A stretch of 64,000 bases of DNA from CAVQCA01 sp963710815 (GCA_963710815.1 CAVQCA010000055.1:7997-71996), one strand, 5' to 3'; shown: positions 16,909 to 26,751, counted from the stretch's first letter. Made by a program: numbers and translations. Notes: generated by a model from the letters alone, not told the origin.

Positions 16909-18822
16909 TCAGGGGGAATCCGTGGACTGCACGTCCAGAATTCCCCAGCGTTCGTAGCAGGACTCCAGCTCGCTGGCGAGCACCTCGAGGCGTGCGAGCG
17001 TGGCCTGGACTTCCTCTACCGGGCGTTGATAGAAGCCGGCATCGTTCACCGTCGCATGCAGCCGCGTCTGCTCCGCCTCCAGCGCCTCGATGCGCGCCGG
17101 CAGGGCATCGAGTTCACGCTGGTCCTTGTAGGAGAGCTTGCCCGGCCGGCCGGCGGGTTTCACGACCGCTGCCGAAGGTTTATCCGCTACTGCCGCTGCA
17201 CCGGCCTGCACCTCCCGTCGCGGCGCCGTCTGACGCTGGCGCAGCCAGTCGCTGTACCCGCCAACGTACTCGCCGATGCGCCCCTCGCCTTCGAACACCA
17301 GCGTACTGGTGACCACATTGTCGAGGAAGACGCGGTCATGGCTCACCAGCAGCAGCGTGCCCTGGTAGTCGAGCAGCAGTTCCTCGAGGAGTTCCAGCGT
17401 CTCCACGTCGAGGTCATTGGTGGGTTCGTCCAGCACCAGCAGGTTGGCCGGGCGTGCGAACAGTCGCGCGAGCAGCAGGCGATTGCGCTCACCGCCCGAG
17501 AGGGTGCTGACCGGTGACTGCAGGCGTTCGGGGGGAAACAGAAAATCCTGCAGGTATCCGGCGACGTGCTTCGTGCGGCCGTTGATGCTCACCGACAGGC
17601 GACCGTCGCCGACGCTCTCCATGAGCGTCGCCCGCGGGTCGAGCTGCGCGCGTTGCTGGTCGAAATAGGCCACTTCGAGGCCGGTGCCGCGCTGTATCTC
17701 GCCGCTGTCGGGTGGCAGCTCGCCCAGCAGCAGCCGGATCAGGGTGGACTTGCCGACGCCGTTGGGACCGATGATGCCGATGCGGTCGCCACGCAGGATA
17801 CTGACCGAGAAGTCGCGGATCACCGGACGATCGCCGAAGGCGAGTCTGACGTGCCCGGCCTCGAATACCCGCTTGCCGGAGAGGCTCCCCTGTTCCAGCC
17901 GCAGCTCGACCTTGCCGCTGCGCTCCCGGCGCGCGCGGCGTTCCTCGCGCATGGACTTGAGGGCACGCACCCGCCCCTCGTTGCGTGTGCGCCGTGCCTT
18001 GATGCCCTGGCGGATCCAGGCTTCTTCCTGCGAGAGCTTTTTGTCGAACAACGCCTGATGGCGCGCCTCCACCTCGAGCTGTTCGGCCTTGCCCGTGACA
18101 TAGGCGTCGTAATCCCCCGGCCAGGAGGTCAACCGGCCGCGGTCCAGTTCGATGATGCGCGTCGCCAGCCGGCGCACGAAGGCGCGGTCATGACTGATGA
18201 ACAGCAGCGCGCCGGTGTACTCCAGCATGAAATCCTCGAGCCAGGTAATGGCCTTGATATCCAGATGGTTGGTGGGCTCATCGAGGAGCAACAGATCCGG
18301 ATCGGCGACCAGGGCGCGCGCCAGCATGACGCGCCTGCGCCAGCCGCCGGAGAGGGTGTCGAAACCGGCATCCCCGTCCAGGTCCAGGCGCGCAAGTACA
18401 GACTCGACCCGCTGCTCAAGCTGCCAGCCGCCCGCCTCTTCCAGGTCGTGCTGCAAGCGCGCGAGGCGTTCGAGCCCTGCCGGTGTGGACGCCGCGGCCA
18501 GTTCGGCGGTGGCGTGATGATAGGCGGCGATCATCCGTCCGATCTCGGGCATTCCGCCGGCGACAATATCGAACACCGGTTCGCGGCTGTCGATGCCGGC
18601 GTCCTGCGCCAGATGGGCCACGCGCGTGCCGGGTCGAAGCCAGACGCTGCCCTCGTCGGGCGCGGCCTCACCGCTCACCAGGCGCAGCAGCGAGGACTTG
18701 CCCTCGCCGTTGCGTCCCACCAGGCAGACGCGTTCCCCGCGGGCGAGTTCCAGTTCCGCCCGGTCAAGCAGGGCATGGTGGCCGAAGGCGAGGGAAATCC
18801 TGTCGAGGCGCAGCAGGGGCAT
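16909..18822 (-). CDS. uup: ABC-F family ATPase Uup
   Basis: A 637-residue protein with two ABC ATPase domains and no membrane segments. Walker A motifs are GRNGEGKSSLL and GPNGVGKSTLI; signatures are TLSGGWRRR and TLSGGERNR; Walker B motifs are LLLLDEPTNHLD and LLVLDEPTNDLD. The C-terminal coiled coil (about 570-635) is the Uup-specific domain. Uup affects transposon excision and ribosome-associated functions. The start at 18822 (MPLLRLDRISL) is preferred to 18897. The M1 peptidase gene lies upstream on the same strand, 16 bp away. Confidence 0.93.
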   Translation of the reverse strand: MPLLRLDRISLAFGHHALLDRAELELARGERVCLVGRNGEGKSSLLRLVSGEAAPDEGSVWLRPGTRVAHLAQDAGIDSREPVFDIVAGGMPEIGRMIAAYHHATAELAAASTPAGLERLARLQHDLEEAGGWQLEQRVESVLARLDLDGDAGFDTLSGGWRRRVMLARALVADPDLLLLDEPTNHLDIKAITWLEDFMLEYTGALLFISHDRAFVRRLATRIIELDRGRLTSWPGDYDAYVTGKAEQLEVEARHQALFDKKLSQEEAWIRQGIKARRTRNEGRVRALKSMREERRARRERSGKVELRLEQGSLSGKRVFEAGHVRLAFGDRPVIRDFSVSILRGDRIGIIGPNGVGKSTLIRLLLGELPPDSGEIQRGTGLEVAYFDQQRAQLDPRATLMESVGDGRLSVSINGRTKHVAGYLQDFLFPPERLQSPVSTLSGGERNRLLLARLFARPANLLVLDEPTNDLDVETLELLEELLLDYQGTLLLVSHDRVFLDNVVTSTLVFEGEGRIGEYVGGYSDWLRQRQTAPRREVQAGAAAVADKPSAAVVKPAGRPGKLSYKDQRELDALPARIEALEAEQTRLHATVNDAGFYQRPVEEVQATLARLEVLASELESCYERWGILDVQSTDSP

Positions 18823-18838
18823 GGCTTGGGTGCAGCGA

Positions 18839-21151
18839 TCAATCGTGTACGGGTTTCTGTGATGCGATAATGGCCGGCGCCACAGTCGCGCCTGCACCGG
18901 TTTTCAGTCGGCTGGTGGATAAACCGTCTGGCGCGGGCACCAGCGGCGCGCGCGGCGCGAGCCGCATGTTACTTCCGCCTGCGGACATATCGCTTGCCGG
19001 GACCAACGCGACCGACAGCGGTGAGTGCACCACCGGCCACTGCCCCTTCAGCACGTTAACGGGTTCCGCCCCGGTAAACGCGAGATAACTGTAACGGCCG
19101 TAGTGCGGCAGCTTGCGGCCAAGCCCCGGCAGCGCCGCCGCACGGTCGGCGGCCAGCCAGCCGAGCGCCTGCCCGGGATTGCCGGGATGGCGCGCCATGA
19201 CGACCACGGAATGGGTGTCGCGCCCGAGCGGCGTCCCGTCGATCGCCACCGCATTTCCCTGATCGGCGAAGGCATAATCCGCCAGCGCGGCGTCAATCCG
19301 CGGCCGGAAGCGGTTGCGCCAACCGAACAGCCAGACCGCGTGGTCATCCGGCAGTTGTGCGAGTTCGTTGTCCCCAACGATGCTGAAGCGCTCCGGGTTT
19401 CCCGCTTTCCAGGCCGCGGCCAGCGCGGCATAGGCCGCGTGCAGTGGACCGGGCGCCGCCGAGGGCAGCACGATCATGACCTTTCCCGCCCCCATCGCCT
19501 GGCTGACCGCCGGCGGGATCTCGTTCCGGTCCAGACGGCGGAACACGTCGAACTCGGGATCCAGCGTCAGTCGCTGCGGCCGCGCCGGCAGTTTCAGCTC
19601 CAGTGTGGTCTGTTTAGCCGCCAGGTCCACCACGCCCTGCCAGGCCGCTTCCCGACCTTCCAGCTGGACGGCGACCGGCACCCGCAGCGCATAGGCCGCA
19701 CCTCCCTGCGCCTGGTCGACCTGGACCGTGATCACGTAGTCCTTGCCTGACGGCTGGACACTCACCCGCCCGAGACGAAGCTCCGGCGCGCCGCGGCGCT
19801 TCACCCATTGATCGAAGAAGGCAGCCAGCGGCTGTCCGCTCACCTTGCTGAAGACCGCCTCGACATCGTCAAAACCCGCCTCCCGGAACCGATACTGTGC
19901 ATACAGGGCCCGCAGCCCTTCGATGAACGTCTTGTCGCCCAGCCGCTCGCGCAGCATGTGGAACAGCATCAGCGCCTTGCCGTAGCCGACCGCCTCGGTC
20001 GCAGCGCTGTGACGGCTCTGAAAGGCCGTCAGGGGAAAATCCTGCTGATCACGCACGTAGTCGGCGTAGTTCTGCAGCACCCCGCGCCGGTACTCGACCC
20101 CCTGCCCCTGCTGTTCCTTGAGCAGGTGGTCCGCCAGATAGCTGGTCAGGCCCTCGCACCAGTTGCCGCCGGCATAGTCGACGTAGACACTGTTGCCCCA
20201 CCAGTTGTGCAGGATCTCGTGGGGATAGGAGGAATGCAGGATAAACGGCAGGCGGATGACCGTCGGCCCGAGCAGGGTGAACGAGGGCATGCCGTAGCCG
20301 GTTTCCCAGAAATTCTCCACCAGGGCGAATTTCGCGTAGGGATAAGGTCCGATCAGCCTGCTGTACATGCGGATATATTCGGCGGCGGCCTCGAGGTATT
20401 GCTGCGCCAGCGCCGCATCGGGGGCGCGCAGCAGCACCATGTCCCGCACGCCGTCCGCCGTCCGGGCGTATTCGGTAAAGCGCCCGGCGATGAGGTAGAT
20501 CTCTTCCTGTGGATGGCGGCAGCGCCACTTCTCCTGCGTGCCGGCTTCGCCGGAGCGCCGCGCCACGCGCTCACCCTGGGTCATGCCGGCCCACCCCGGC
20601 GGCAGGTCAAGATCGAGATCAAAGGTCAGCCGTTCGCCCGCCACCCGCGGGTACCAGTAGCTCTCGGCGGCGAGAAACACCCCCTTCCCGTCGATTATGC
20701 CGGCGGTCTCGCGGAAGCCGCCAGCGTATTCCTCGGACTGGGGCTGCAGCGCGTGCTCGATGCGTCCCCGGTAGCGCAGCACGAAGTGCTCCTGCCCTGG
20801 CGGGAACACCACCCGGTAGCGGCGCGGCGTCACCGCCACCGGCGTTTCCGTTGCATTCGCTGCCGGCGGGTTATCCTCCGCCACCGGCTCCAGACGTACG
20901 CCCCGCGTGAGTACCTCGGGCGCAAGATCCGGATGCAGTTCGAATTCGAGTGTGGCGTCGGTACCGGTGCGGGTAATGCTATCGGTCACCGCGATGGCAT
21001 GCTTCTCCGGCCAGATTTGTACCTGCAATATCTGGTGCAGATCCGCGCGGGACGGCAGTGGCAGCAAAACCGCGCCGGCCAGACACGCCACTGCGCAACG
21101 GATTAGCAGTTGCCTGGCGAACGCTCGACGGGCTGAAACGGATACACTCAT
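18839..21151 (-). CDS. M1 family metallopeptidase, exported
   Basis: 770 residues with a signal peptide (cleavage near SRA, about residue 36). The zinc site is HEILH at residues 311-315, followed by NWWGN, with the third ligand Glu in GGNWCEGLTSYLAD. The spacing from the second His to that Glu is 17 residues, one shorter than in classical aminopeptidase N, and the canonical GAMEN exopeptidase motif is replaced by GMPSF. It belongs to a diverged M1 branch and need not be an aminopeptidase. The last 200 residues form an additional uncharacterised domain. It is followed by uup, 16 bp away. Confidence 0.88.
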   Translation of the reverse strand: MSVSVSARRAFARQLLIRCAVACLAGAVLLPLPSRADLHQILQVQIWPEKHAIAVTDSITRTGTDATLEFELHPDLAPEVLTRGVRLEPVAEDNPPAANATETPVAVTPRRYRVVFPPGQEHFVLRYRGRIEHALQPQSEEYAGGFRETAGIIDGKGVFLAAESYWYPRVAGERLTFDLDLDLPPGWAGMTQGERVARRSGEAGTQEKWRCRHPQEEIYLIAGRFTEYARTADGVRDMVLLRAPDAALAQQYLEAAAEYIRMYSRLIGPYPYAKFALVENFWETGYGMPSFTLLGPTVIRLPFILHSSYPHEILHNWWGNSVYVDYAGGNWCEGLTSYLADHLLKEQQGQGVEYRRGVLQNYADYVRDQQDFPLTAFQSRHSAATEAVGYGKALMLFHMLRERLGDKTFIEGLRALYAQYRFREAGFDDVEAVFSKVSGQPLAAFFDQWVKRRGAPELRLGRVSVQPSGKDYVITVQVDQAQGGAAYALRVPVAVQLEGREAAWQGVVDLAAKQTTLELKLPARPQRLTLDPEFDVFRRLDRNEIPPAVSQAMGAGKVMIVLPSAAPGPLHAAYAALAAAWKAGNPERFSIVGDNELAQLPDDHAVWLFGWRNRFRPRIDAALADYAFADQGNAVAIDGTPLGRDTHSVVVMARHPGNPGQALGWLAADRAAALPGLGRKLPHYGRYSYLAFTGAEPVNVLKGQWPVVHSPLSVALVPASDMSAGGSNMRLAPRAPLVPAPDGLSTSRLKTGAGATVAPAIIASQKPVHD

Positions 21152-21513
21152 GCGTGATACCTACCGGGCGGCTCGTGAATCCGCGGATTTCCTGATCATT
21201 TCGGTGACGACACATTGCACGGCTGACAAGTTCCCGGCGCCGGGAAGGCGCCACACGATCTCCACCCGTGCAACCGTACCCCGGACGACCTACCGGGCGC
21301 GCCGGCCCACCCGGGGTTCCTGATATAGTAATCAAACGCCTGATGATGTGCAGAACTTCCGACGACAATCGTCATGACCCACCCCGCCGGGATGTCGTCG
21401 CCGTCCGGATTGCGGTTTGCCCGGGAATTTGCCACGCTTTCGGAGATGTCACAGACGTTTTCCGGGGTGGTGCGACCCGGAACTTGCGACACTCCCAACG
21501 ACGAGCAGCGGTG
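21152..21513. other. Divergent intergenic region
   Basis: 362 bp between the divergent M1 peptidase and ABC adaptor genes. The adaptor frame is open back to 21268, but that part has no family similarity and the adaptor begins naturally at 21514. It should hold two promoters; I see no strong match to a known consensus. Confidence 0.5.
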
Positions 21514-22747
21514 ATGGCAGATCAGAATCTTCTCAAGGAATTGCATATCGAGGACAGTGAGCGCGACGGCCATGGTCGGCAGCCCTGGCGACGCACGTTC
21601 GTGCTGATCGCCCTGCTGCTCGCCCTGGGCGGCGGGGGGTATTACCTCTTCCTCGGGCAGGCGCTGGCCGTCAACACCGCGATCGCCATGCCGCCGGGCG
21701 CAGCCACGGACCCGGCGCCGGTGCTGGAGGCGACCGGCTATGTCACTGCACGCCGCGAGGCCACCGTCTCGTCGAAGATCACCGGCAGGCTCGCGCAGGT
21801 GCTGATCGAGGAAGGCGAGTCCGTCACAGAGGGACAGGTGCTGGCGCGCCTCGACGACGTCGATGCCCGGGCGGCGCTGGCGCTGGCGCAGGCGCGCCTC
21901 ACCGCGGCGCGCGCCCAACTCGGCCAGATCGAGGCGCAGCTCGAACAGGCGCGCCGCGACGCCAGACGCCAGAAGGAACTGCGCGCCAAGCGGCTCAACT
22001 CGGAAGAGGCACTGGAGAACGCCCGCACCCAGGTGCTCACCCTGAGCGCACAGCTCGAGGCCCAGCGCGGCCAGGTCGGCGTGGCCGAGGCGCAGTTGCG
22101 GGTCGCGCAGGTGGACTATGACAACACAATCGTGCGTGCGCCCTTCGCGGGGGTGATCGTCGCCAAGGCGGCGCAACCCGGCGAGATCGTTTCCCCCATC
22201 TCGGCGGGCGGTGGTTTCACCCGCACCGGGATCGGCACCATCGTGGACATGGATTCACTGGAGATCGAGGTCGACGTCAACGAGGCGTTCATCAACCGCG
22301 TCAAGCCGCACCAGCCGGTACAGGCGGTGCTGGACGCCTACCCCGAGTGGAAGCTGCCGGCGTCGGTCATCGCCATTATTCCGACCGCCGACCGCAGCAA
22401 GGCCACGGTGAAGGTGCGCATCGCGATCGAGCGCAAAGACCCGCGCATCATTCCCGATATGGGCGTGCGCGTGGCCTTCCTCGGCGATGACCCCGGCGGG
22501 AAACCGACGCGACCCTTGCAGGGCGTGCTCGTGCCGGCGAATGTCGTCGTGCAGCGCGATGGCGCCAGCGTGGCCTTCGTGGTGGAAGGAAATCGCGCGC
22601 CGCCTGTGCCGGGTCACCACGGGAGCGCGCTATGGCGACCAGCGCCTGGTGGAAGACGGGCTCAAATCCGGCGAACGCGTGGTGGTCGACCCGCCCGCGG
22701 GACTCGGAGACGGCATGCGCGTCGCTCCGCGCGCGCCCGGTGCCTGA
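21514..22747 (+). pseudogene. HlyD/RND-type periplasmic adaptor of an ABC system, single-base frameshift near its end
   Basis: A membrane-fusion adaptor: one N-terminal membrane helix (about 26-46), a lipoyl/biotinyl half-domain (VTARREATVSSKITGRL), a long coiled coil, then the second half (YDNTIVRAPFAGVIVAKAAQ). From 21514 the frame is intact to FVVEGNRA (about 22600); the expected ending then appears in the next frame (VTTGARYGDQRLVEDGLKSG) and stops at 22747, overlapping the ATPase start as TGATG. Removing one C near 22602 restores the gene. The cause may be a sequencing error or a recent mutation. If the frame is really broken, the C-terminal 48 residues are lost, but the fused frame runs straight on into the ATPase. 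Confidence 0.82.
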
Positions 22748-23451
22748 TGCCCCAACCGAATGACACCCCTCTGGTCGCCATTCGCGGCGTGAGCAAGATC
22801 TATGAACGCGGCCGGCAGAAGGTCGAGGTGCTGCATCACGTGGACCTGGACATTCCCGCTGGCGACTTCCTGGCGCTCATGGGACCGTCCGGCTCCGGCA
22901 AGAGCACGCTGCTCAACATGATCGCCGGCCTGGACGCGCCCAGCGAAGGCAGCATCAGCGTCGCCGGCCGGCGCATCGATCGCCTGTCCACCAACGAACT
23001 CGCCCGCTGGCGCGCCGCGCACGTGGGCTTCGTATTCCAGTTCTACAACCTGCTGCCGGCGCTTTCGGCGCTGAGGAACGTGGAAATACCGCTGCTGCTC
23101 ACGCGCCTGCCAGCGGCGCGGCGGCGGCGCCACGCGGCCATTGCGCTCGAACTGGTCGGTCTGAGCGACCGCGCCACGCACAAGCCCGGTGAGCTCTCCG
23201 GCGGACAGCAGCAGCGCGTCGCCATCGCACGCGCCATTGTCTCCGATCCGGCACTGCTGGTGTGTGACGAACCCACCGGCGATCTCGACCGCCATTCGGC
23301 CGAAGAGGTGCTCGGACTGCTGCAGCGGCTGAACCGCGAGTACGGCAAGACCATGATCATGGTGACCCACGATCCCAAGGCAGCCGGGTTCGCACGTCGC
23401 ACGCTCCATCTGGAGAAGGGCACGCTGGTCGAGCAGGCGCGCCAGGCATGA
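22747..23451 (+). CDS. ABC transporter ATP-binding protein (MacB/LolD-like)
   Basis: 234 residues. Walker A GPSGSGKSTLLNMIAGLD, Q-loop FVFQFYNLLPALSALRNVEI, signature ELSGGQQQRVAIARAI and Walker B LLVCDEPTGDLD are all intact, with a switch His in VTHDPKAAG. This is the ATPase of an FtsX-type (type VII) tripartite system. The ATG at 22747 overlaps the adaptor stop, and its end overlaps the first permease by 4 bp. The frame is also open to the adaptor, so a stop-codon-free fusion appears in raw translation; this is a result of the adaptor frameshift. Confidence 0.94.
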   Translation: MPQPNDTPLVAIRGVSKIYERGRQKVEVLHHVDLDIPAGDFLALMGPSGSGKSTLLNMIAGLDAPSEGSISVAGRRIDRLSTNELARWRAAHVGFVFQFYNLLPALSALRNVEIPLLLTRLPAARRRRHAAIALELVGLSDRATHKPGELSGGQQQRVAIARAIVSDPALLVCDEPTGDLDRHSAEEVLGLLQRLNREYGKTMIMVTHDPKAAGFARRTLHLEKGTLVEQARQA

Positions 23452-24608
23452 AATACCTGCCCCTGTTGCTCTCCGCCCTGCTGCGCAAGAAGACGCGCAC
23501 CGCCCTGACGCTGCTCTCGGTGGCCGCGGCCTTCACCCTGTTCGGCATGCTGGATGCGGTGCGTGTCGCCTTCAACGCCCCGCAGAGCGTGGCCGGCATC
23601 GACCGCCTGATCGTCGCCTCGCGCTTCTCCATCATTCAGCCGCTGCCTTACGCGGACCTGGTGCGCATCAGGAAGGTGCCCGGGGTCAAGGCGGTCGCCT
23701 ACGCCAACTGGTTCGGCGGCGTGTACCAGGATCCGAAAAATTTCTTCGCCAATATCGCCGTCAGCGCGCAATCCTACCTGGATATCTACCCCGACATCGT
23801 GCTGTCCAAAGCGCAGCGGCAGGCGTTTCTCGGCACTCGCACGGCGGCCGTGGTCGGGGAGTCGCTGGCGAAACGCTTCGGCTGGAAGATCGGTGACAAG
23901 ATCCCGCTCAAGGCCACCATCTTTCCACGCAAGAACGGCGACAACGTCTGGACCTTCGACCTGGTCGGCATCTACCATGCGGCCCAGCCGGAACTGCGGA
24001 GCATGGAGCAGCAGATGCTGTTTCGCTATGACTATTTTGATGAGGGACGCCAGTTCGGGCAGGGAACGGTCGGGTGGTATATCGTCAAGGTGGACGACCC
24101 GGCCGATGCGGACCGCGTGGCGCACGCCATCGACCGCCTGTTCGCGAATTCGGCGGACGAAACCAAAACCCAGAGCGAGCGCGAATTTCAGCTCTCGTTC
24201 GCCAAGCAGATCGGTGACATCGGCCTGATCGTCACCGCCATCATGGCCGCCGTGTTCTTCACCCTGTTGCTGCTCACGGGCAACACCATGGCACAGGCCA
24301 TCCGCGAGCGCATACCCGAACTCGCGGTGCTCAAGACCGTCGGCTTTACCAACCGTGCGGTGCTGGTGCTGGTGTTGTGCGAGTCGGTCGCGCTGCTGCT
24401 GCTGGGCGGAGTGGCGGGCCTGCTGCTCGCCCGACTGGGCCTGCCGCTCGTCAGCGCGGCCAGTTCCGGCCAGCTCGACCTGGTGATGCCGTTGCAGAGC
24501 TGGGTGCTGGGCCTGGGCCTGATGCTGCTCATCGGGATCCTCGTCGGACTGCCGCCGGCGCTGCGCGCCATGCATCTGCGCATCGTCGACGCGCTGGCGG
24601 GACACTGA
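23448..24608 (+). CDS. FtsX-like ABC permease, first of two
   Basis: A 386-residue MacB-type permease: one membrane helix near residues 15-37 (TALTLLSVAAAFTLFGML), a periplasmic domain to about 265, then three helices (GLIVTAIMAAVFFTLLLL, AVLVLVLCESVALLLLGG, WVLGLGLMLLIGILVGL). It overlaps the ATPase by 4 bp and is followed after 3 bp by a second permease. Together the two would form a heteromeric MacB-like exporter or lipoprotein/peptide transporter with the adaptor. The cargo is unknown. Confidence 0.9.
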   Translation: MKYLPLLLSALLRKKTRTALTLLSVAAAFTLFGMLDAVRVAFNAPQSVAGIDRLIVASRFSIIQPLPYADLVRIRKVPGVKAVAYANWFGGVYQDPKNFFANIAVSAQSYLDIYPDIVLSKAQRQAFLGTRTAAVVGESLAKRFGWKIGDKIPLKATIFPRKNGDNVWTFDLVGIYHAAQPELRSMEQQMLFRYDYFDEGRQFGQGTVGWYIVKVDDPADADRVAHAIDRLFANSADETKTQSEREFQLSFAKQIGDIGLIVTAIMAAVFFTLLLLTGNTMAQAIRERIPELAVLKTVGFTNRAVLVLVLCESVALLLLGGVAGLLLARLGLPLVSAASSGQLDLVMPLQSWVLGLGLMLLIGILVGLPPALRAMHLRIVDALAGH

Positions 24609-24611
24609 GCC

Positions 24612-25925
24612 GTGACCGGCATGCCGCAGTCACTGCGCGCCACGGCGGGAACACTGCTCGTCCTGTCCGTGTGTGGCGTGATGATCGCCGTTCCCCGGCT
24701 TGCCCTCCCCGGCGGCGTCTTGCTGGCGATCTGGCTGGCGGGCAGCCGTGCCGGACGCCAGTCGCTCGCCATGACACGGGTCGGGCTCGCCACCGTCCCG
24801 CAGCGCCTCGGGGCGACCTCGGTCGTCGTGGTAGGCATCGGCGGTGTAGTCAGCGTACTGGTCGCCTTGCTGGCGATGGCCCAGGGCTTCCAGGCAACAC
24901 TCAGGAACGCGGGCAGCGAGGATACCGCCATCGTACTGCGCGCCGGCGCCAACGCCGAACTGTCCTCGGGACTCGATCGCACGTCGGTGACCCTCATTAC
25001 GCAGGCGCCCGGCGTGCTGCATGACGCGCATGACGTGCCGGTCGCCTCAGCCGAGGTGGTTGTCGTCAGCAACGTGCCGAAGCGCACCACGGGCACCGAT
25101 GCGAACGTGGAAGTGCGCGGCGTGGGCCCGCAGGTGTGGCAGGTGCGTCCGGAGGTGCATCTGGTCGACGGCCGCCGCTTCCGGCCGGGACTGCGTGAGC
25201 TGATCGTCGGCCAGGGGGCACTTGCGCAGTTTCGCGGGCTGGGGACGGGCAGCACGGTTCTGCTCAATGGCCAGGCATGGAAGGTGGTCGGGGTATTCGC
25301 CTCCGGAGACAGCCACGAATCAGAGATCTGGGGCGATGCCGAGTCGGTGGCCGCGGCCTACCGGCGCAACGGCTTTCAATCCGTGAGCGTACGCCTGCGC
25401 GGCGCGGGCGCCATCGATGACTTCAAGGCCGCGCTCGCCGACGACCCCCGCCTGCGGGTGGAAGCGCAGACCACGCGGGACTACTACAGCAGGCAGTCAC
25501 AGCGGCTGACCAGGGTGATACGCGCCATCGGTTACGGGGTTTCCGTGATCATGGCCCTGGGTGCCATATTCGGCGCCCTCAACACCATGTACGCGGCCGT
25601 CGCCGCGCGCACCCGCGAGATCGCCACGCTGCGCGCGCTCGGCTTCACCGGCGTGCCAGTCGTGGTGTCGATCATGCTCGAAACCATGCTGCTTGCTTTC
25701 GCCGGCGGACTGATCGGAGCCGGCATCGCCTGGGCCGTGTTCAACGGCTACACGGTGTCCACCCTCGGCTCCAACTTCAGCCAGGTGGTGTTCCGCTTTC
25801 AGGTGAACCCGGAACTGCTGCTGCGCGGATTGCAATGGGCGCTCGCCATCGGCTTCCTCGGCGGGCTGTTCCCGGCGCTGCGCGCCGCGAACCTGCCGGT
25901 GACCCAGGCATTGCGGGAACTCTGA
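24612..25925 (+). CDS. FtsX-like ABC permease, second of two
   Basis: 437 residues from a GTG at 24612. The canonical FtsX core begins near residue 53 (MTRVGLATVPQRLGATSVVV) with one helix, a periplasmic domain, and three C-terminal helices (RAIGYGVSVIMALGAIFGAL, IMLETMLLAFAGGLIGAGI, ALAIGFLGGLFPAL). The first 50 residues add one or two extra hydrophobic segments and contain two internal alternative starts, so the true start may be 24771. It pairs with the first permease; the pair suggests a heterodimeric transporter. Confidence 0.87.
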   Translation: MTGMPQSLRATAGTLLVLSVCGVMIAVPRLALPGGVLLAIWLAGSRAGRQSLAMTRVGLATVPQRLGATSVVVVGIGGVVSVLVALLAMAQGFQATLRNAGSEDTAIVLRAGANAELSSGLDRTSVTLITQAPGVLHDAHDVPVASAEVVVVSNVPKRTTGTDANVEVRGVGPQVWQVRPEVHLVDGRRFRPGLRELIVGQGALAQFRGLGTGSTVLLNGQAWKVVGVFASGDSHESEIWGDAESVAAAYRRNGFQSVSVRLRGAGAIDDFKAALADDPRLRVEAQTTRDYYSRQSQRLTRVIRAIGYGVSVIMALGAIFGALNTMYAAVAARTREIATLRALGFTGVPVVVSIMLETMLLAFAGGLIGAGIAWAVFNGYTVSTLGSNFSQVVFRFQVNPELLLRGLQWALAIGFLGGLFPALRAANLPVTQALREL

Positions 25926-25931
25926 ATCTTC

Positions 25932-26751
25932 TCAGCGACCGAGGCGTGACAAAACGTGATGCTGGAGTCGTCTGATCGATACGAGAAATCGCGCCTTCAG
26001 TCCCTGTTGATGCCTTACCCTGCCGGGGTTCCACCGCAGCAGGGCCAGACTGATGTTGTCCCCCGTTTCACCCCCGCGCTCTTTCGCTATCGCCACGAGA
26101 GACCCCGCACCCTCTTTTTCGATGGGAAGGGTTTCCAGGCTCTTGAGCACCTCTTCCGGTTCGACGGACGACCAGAACCCGTCACTGCAGAGCATGAATA
26201 TGTCGTCCGGCTCAACCTCCGAAGCGCCAAAATCAGGGTCAGGCGTATCTTTCCCGCCCAGACACATGTAGAGCTGGTTCTGCAACGTAGTTTACCGCCG
26301 CCCCGGATTCCTGGACGCGTCCCCGGGCCGCCATGAGCTGCGCGACGGAATGGTCCTGGGTATGGCCGAGCAGCTTGTCCTTGCGGAAGTGGTACAGGCG
26401 ACTGTCGCCGACATGGGCCCAGTAGGCTTCCGGGCCGTCCAGGTACAACACGACGCAGGTGCTGCCCGGGGGGAGTCGTTCATCTCCTCCCAGATCGCTG
26501 ATCGCCCGGTGGGACTCGAGGCACAGGCCGTGGAGAAATGCCCGGGGATCGGGGATTTCCCCGCCGTTGAAATGCCGCCTGGCGGTTTCGACCACCGTCC
26601 GGGCTGCCAGCGCCCCGTCCCTGTGTCCTCCCATGCCATCGGCGACCACAACCAGGTGCGTCTCGCCGTTGTCCGCGCCCAGCATTTCCATGCAGTCCTG
26701 CTGCTCGGAGCGCCCGCCGATATCCGAGGCCATACTGAATTGCCATGGCAT
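25932..26751 (-). pseudogene. PP2C-type Ser/Thr protein phosphatase, single-base frameshift
   Basis: It removes phosphates placed by the neighbouring kinase. The N-terminal frame (from 26751) has SDIGGRSEQQD, VVADGMGGHRDG and the STCVVLYLDG...VGDSRLYHF block; it leaves homology near AAVN at about 26290. The family continues in the next frame from 26285 (NQLYMCLGGKDTPDPDFG, CSDGFW, TGDNISLALL) and stops at 25932. Skipping one base near 26288 restores a roughly 272-residue protein with all metal-binding Asp residues. Sequencing error and true mutation are not separable here. It lies 89 bp downstream of the kinase, same strand. Confidence 0.85.

Noticed and set aside
19808..21106. 432-codon frame on the plus strand opposite the M1 peptidase
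   Set aside because: Antisense to a clear metallopeptidase with HEXXH motif; its translation has no family character.
21268..21513. In-frame N-terminal extension of the ABC adaptor
   Set aside because: The adaptor's signal/anchor starts at MADQNLLKEL (21514); the extension is low-similarity and rich in Arg/Pro.
22590..22610. Programmed ribosomal frameshifting in the ABC adaptor
   Set aside because: No slippery heptamer or stimulatory structure is evident; a single extra C fully explains the shift.
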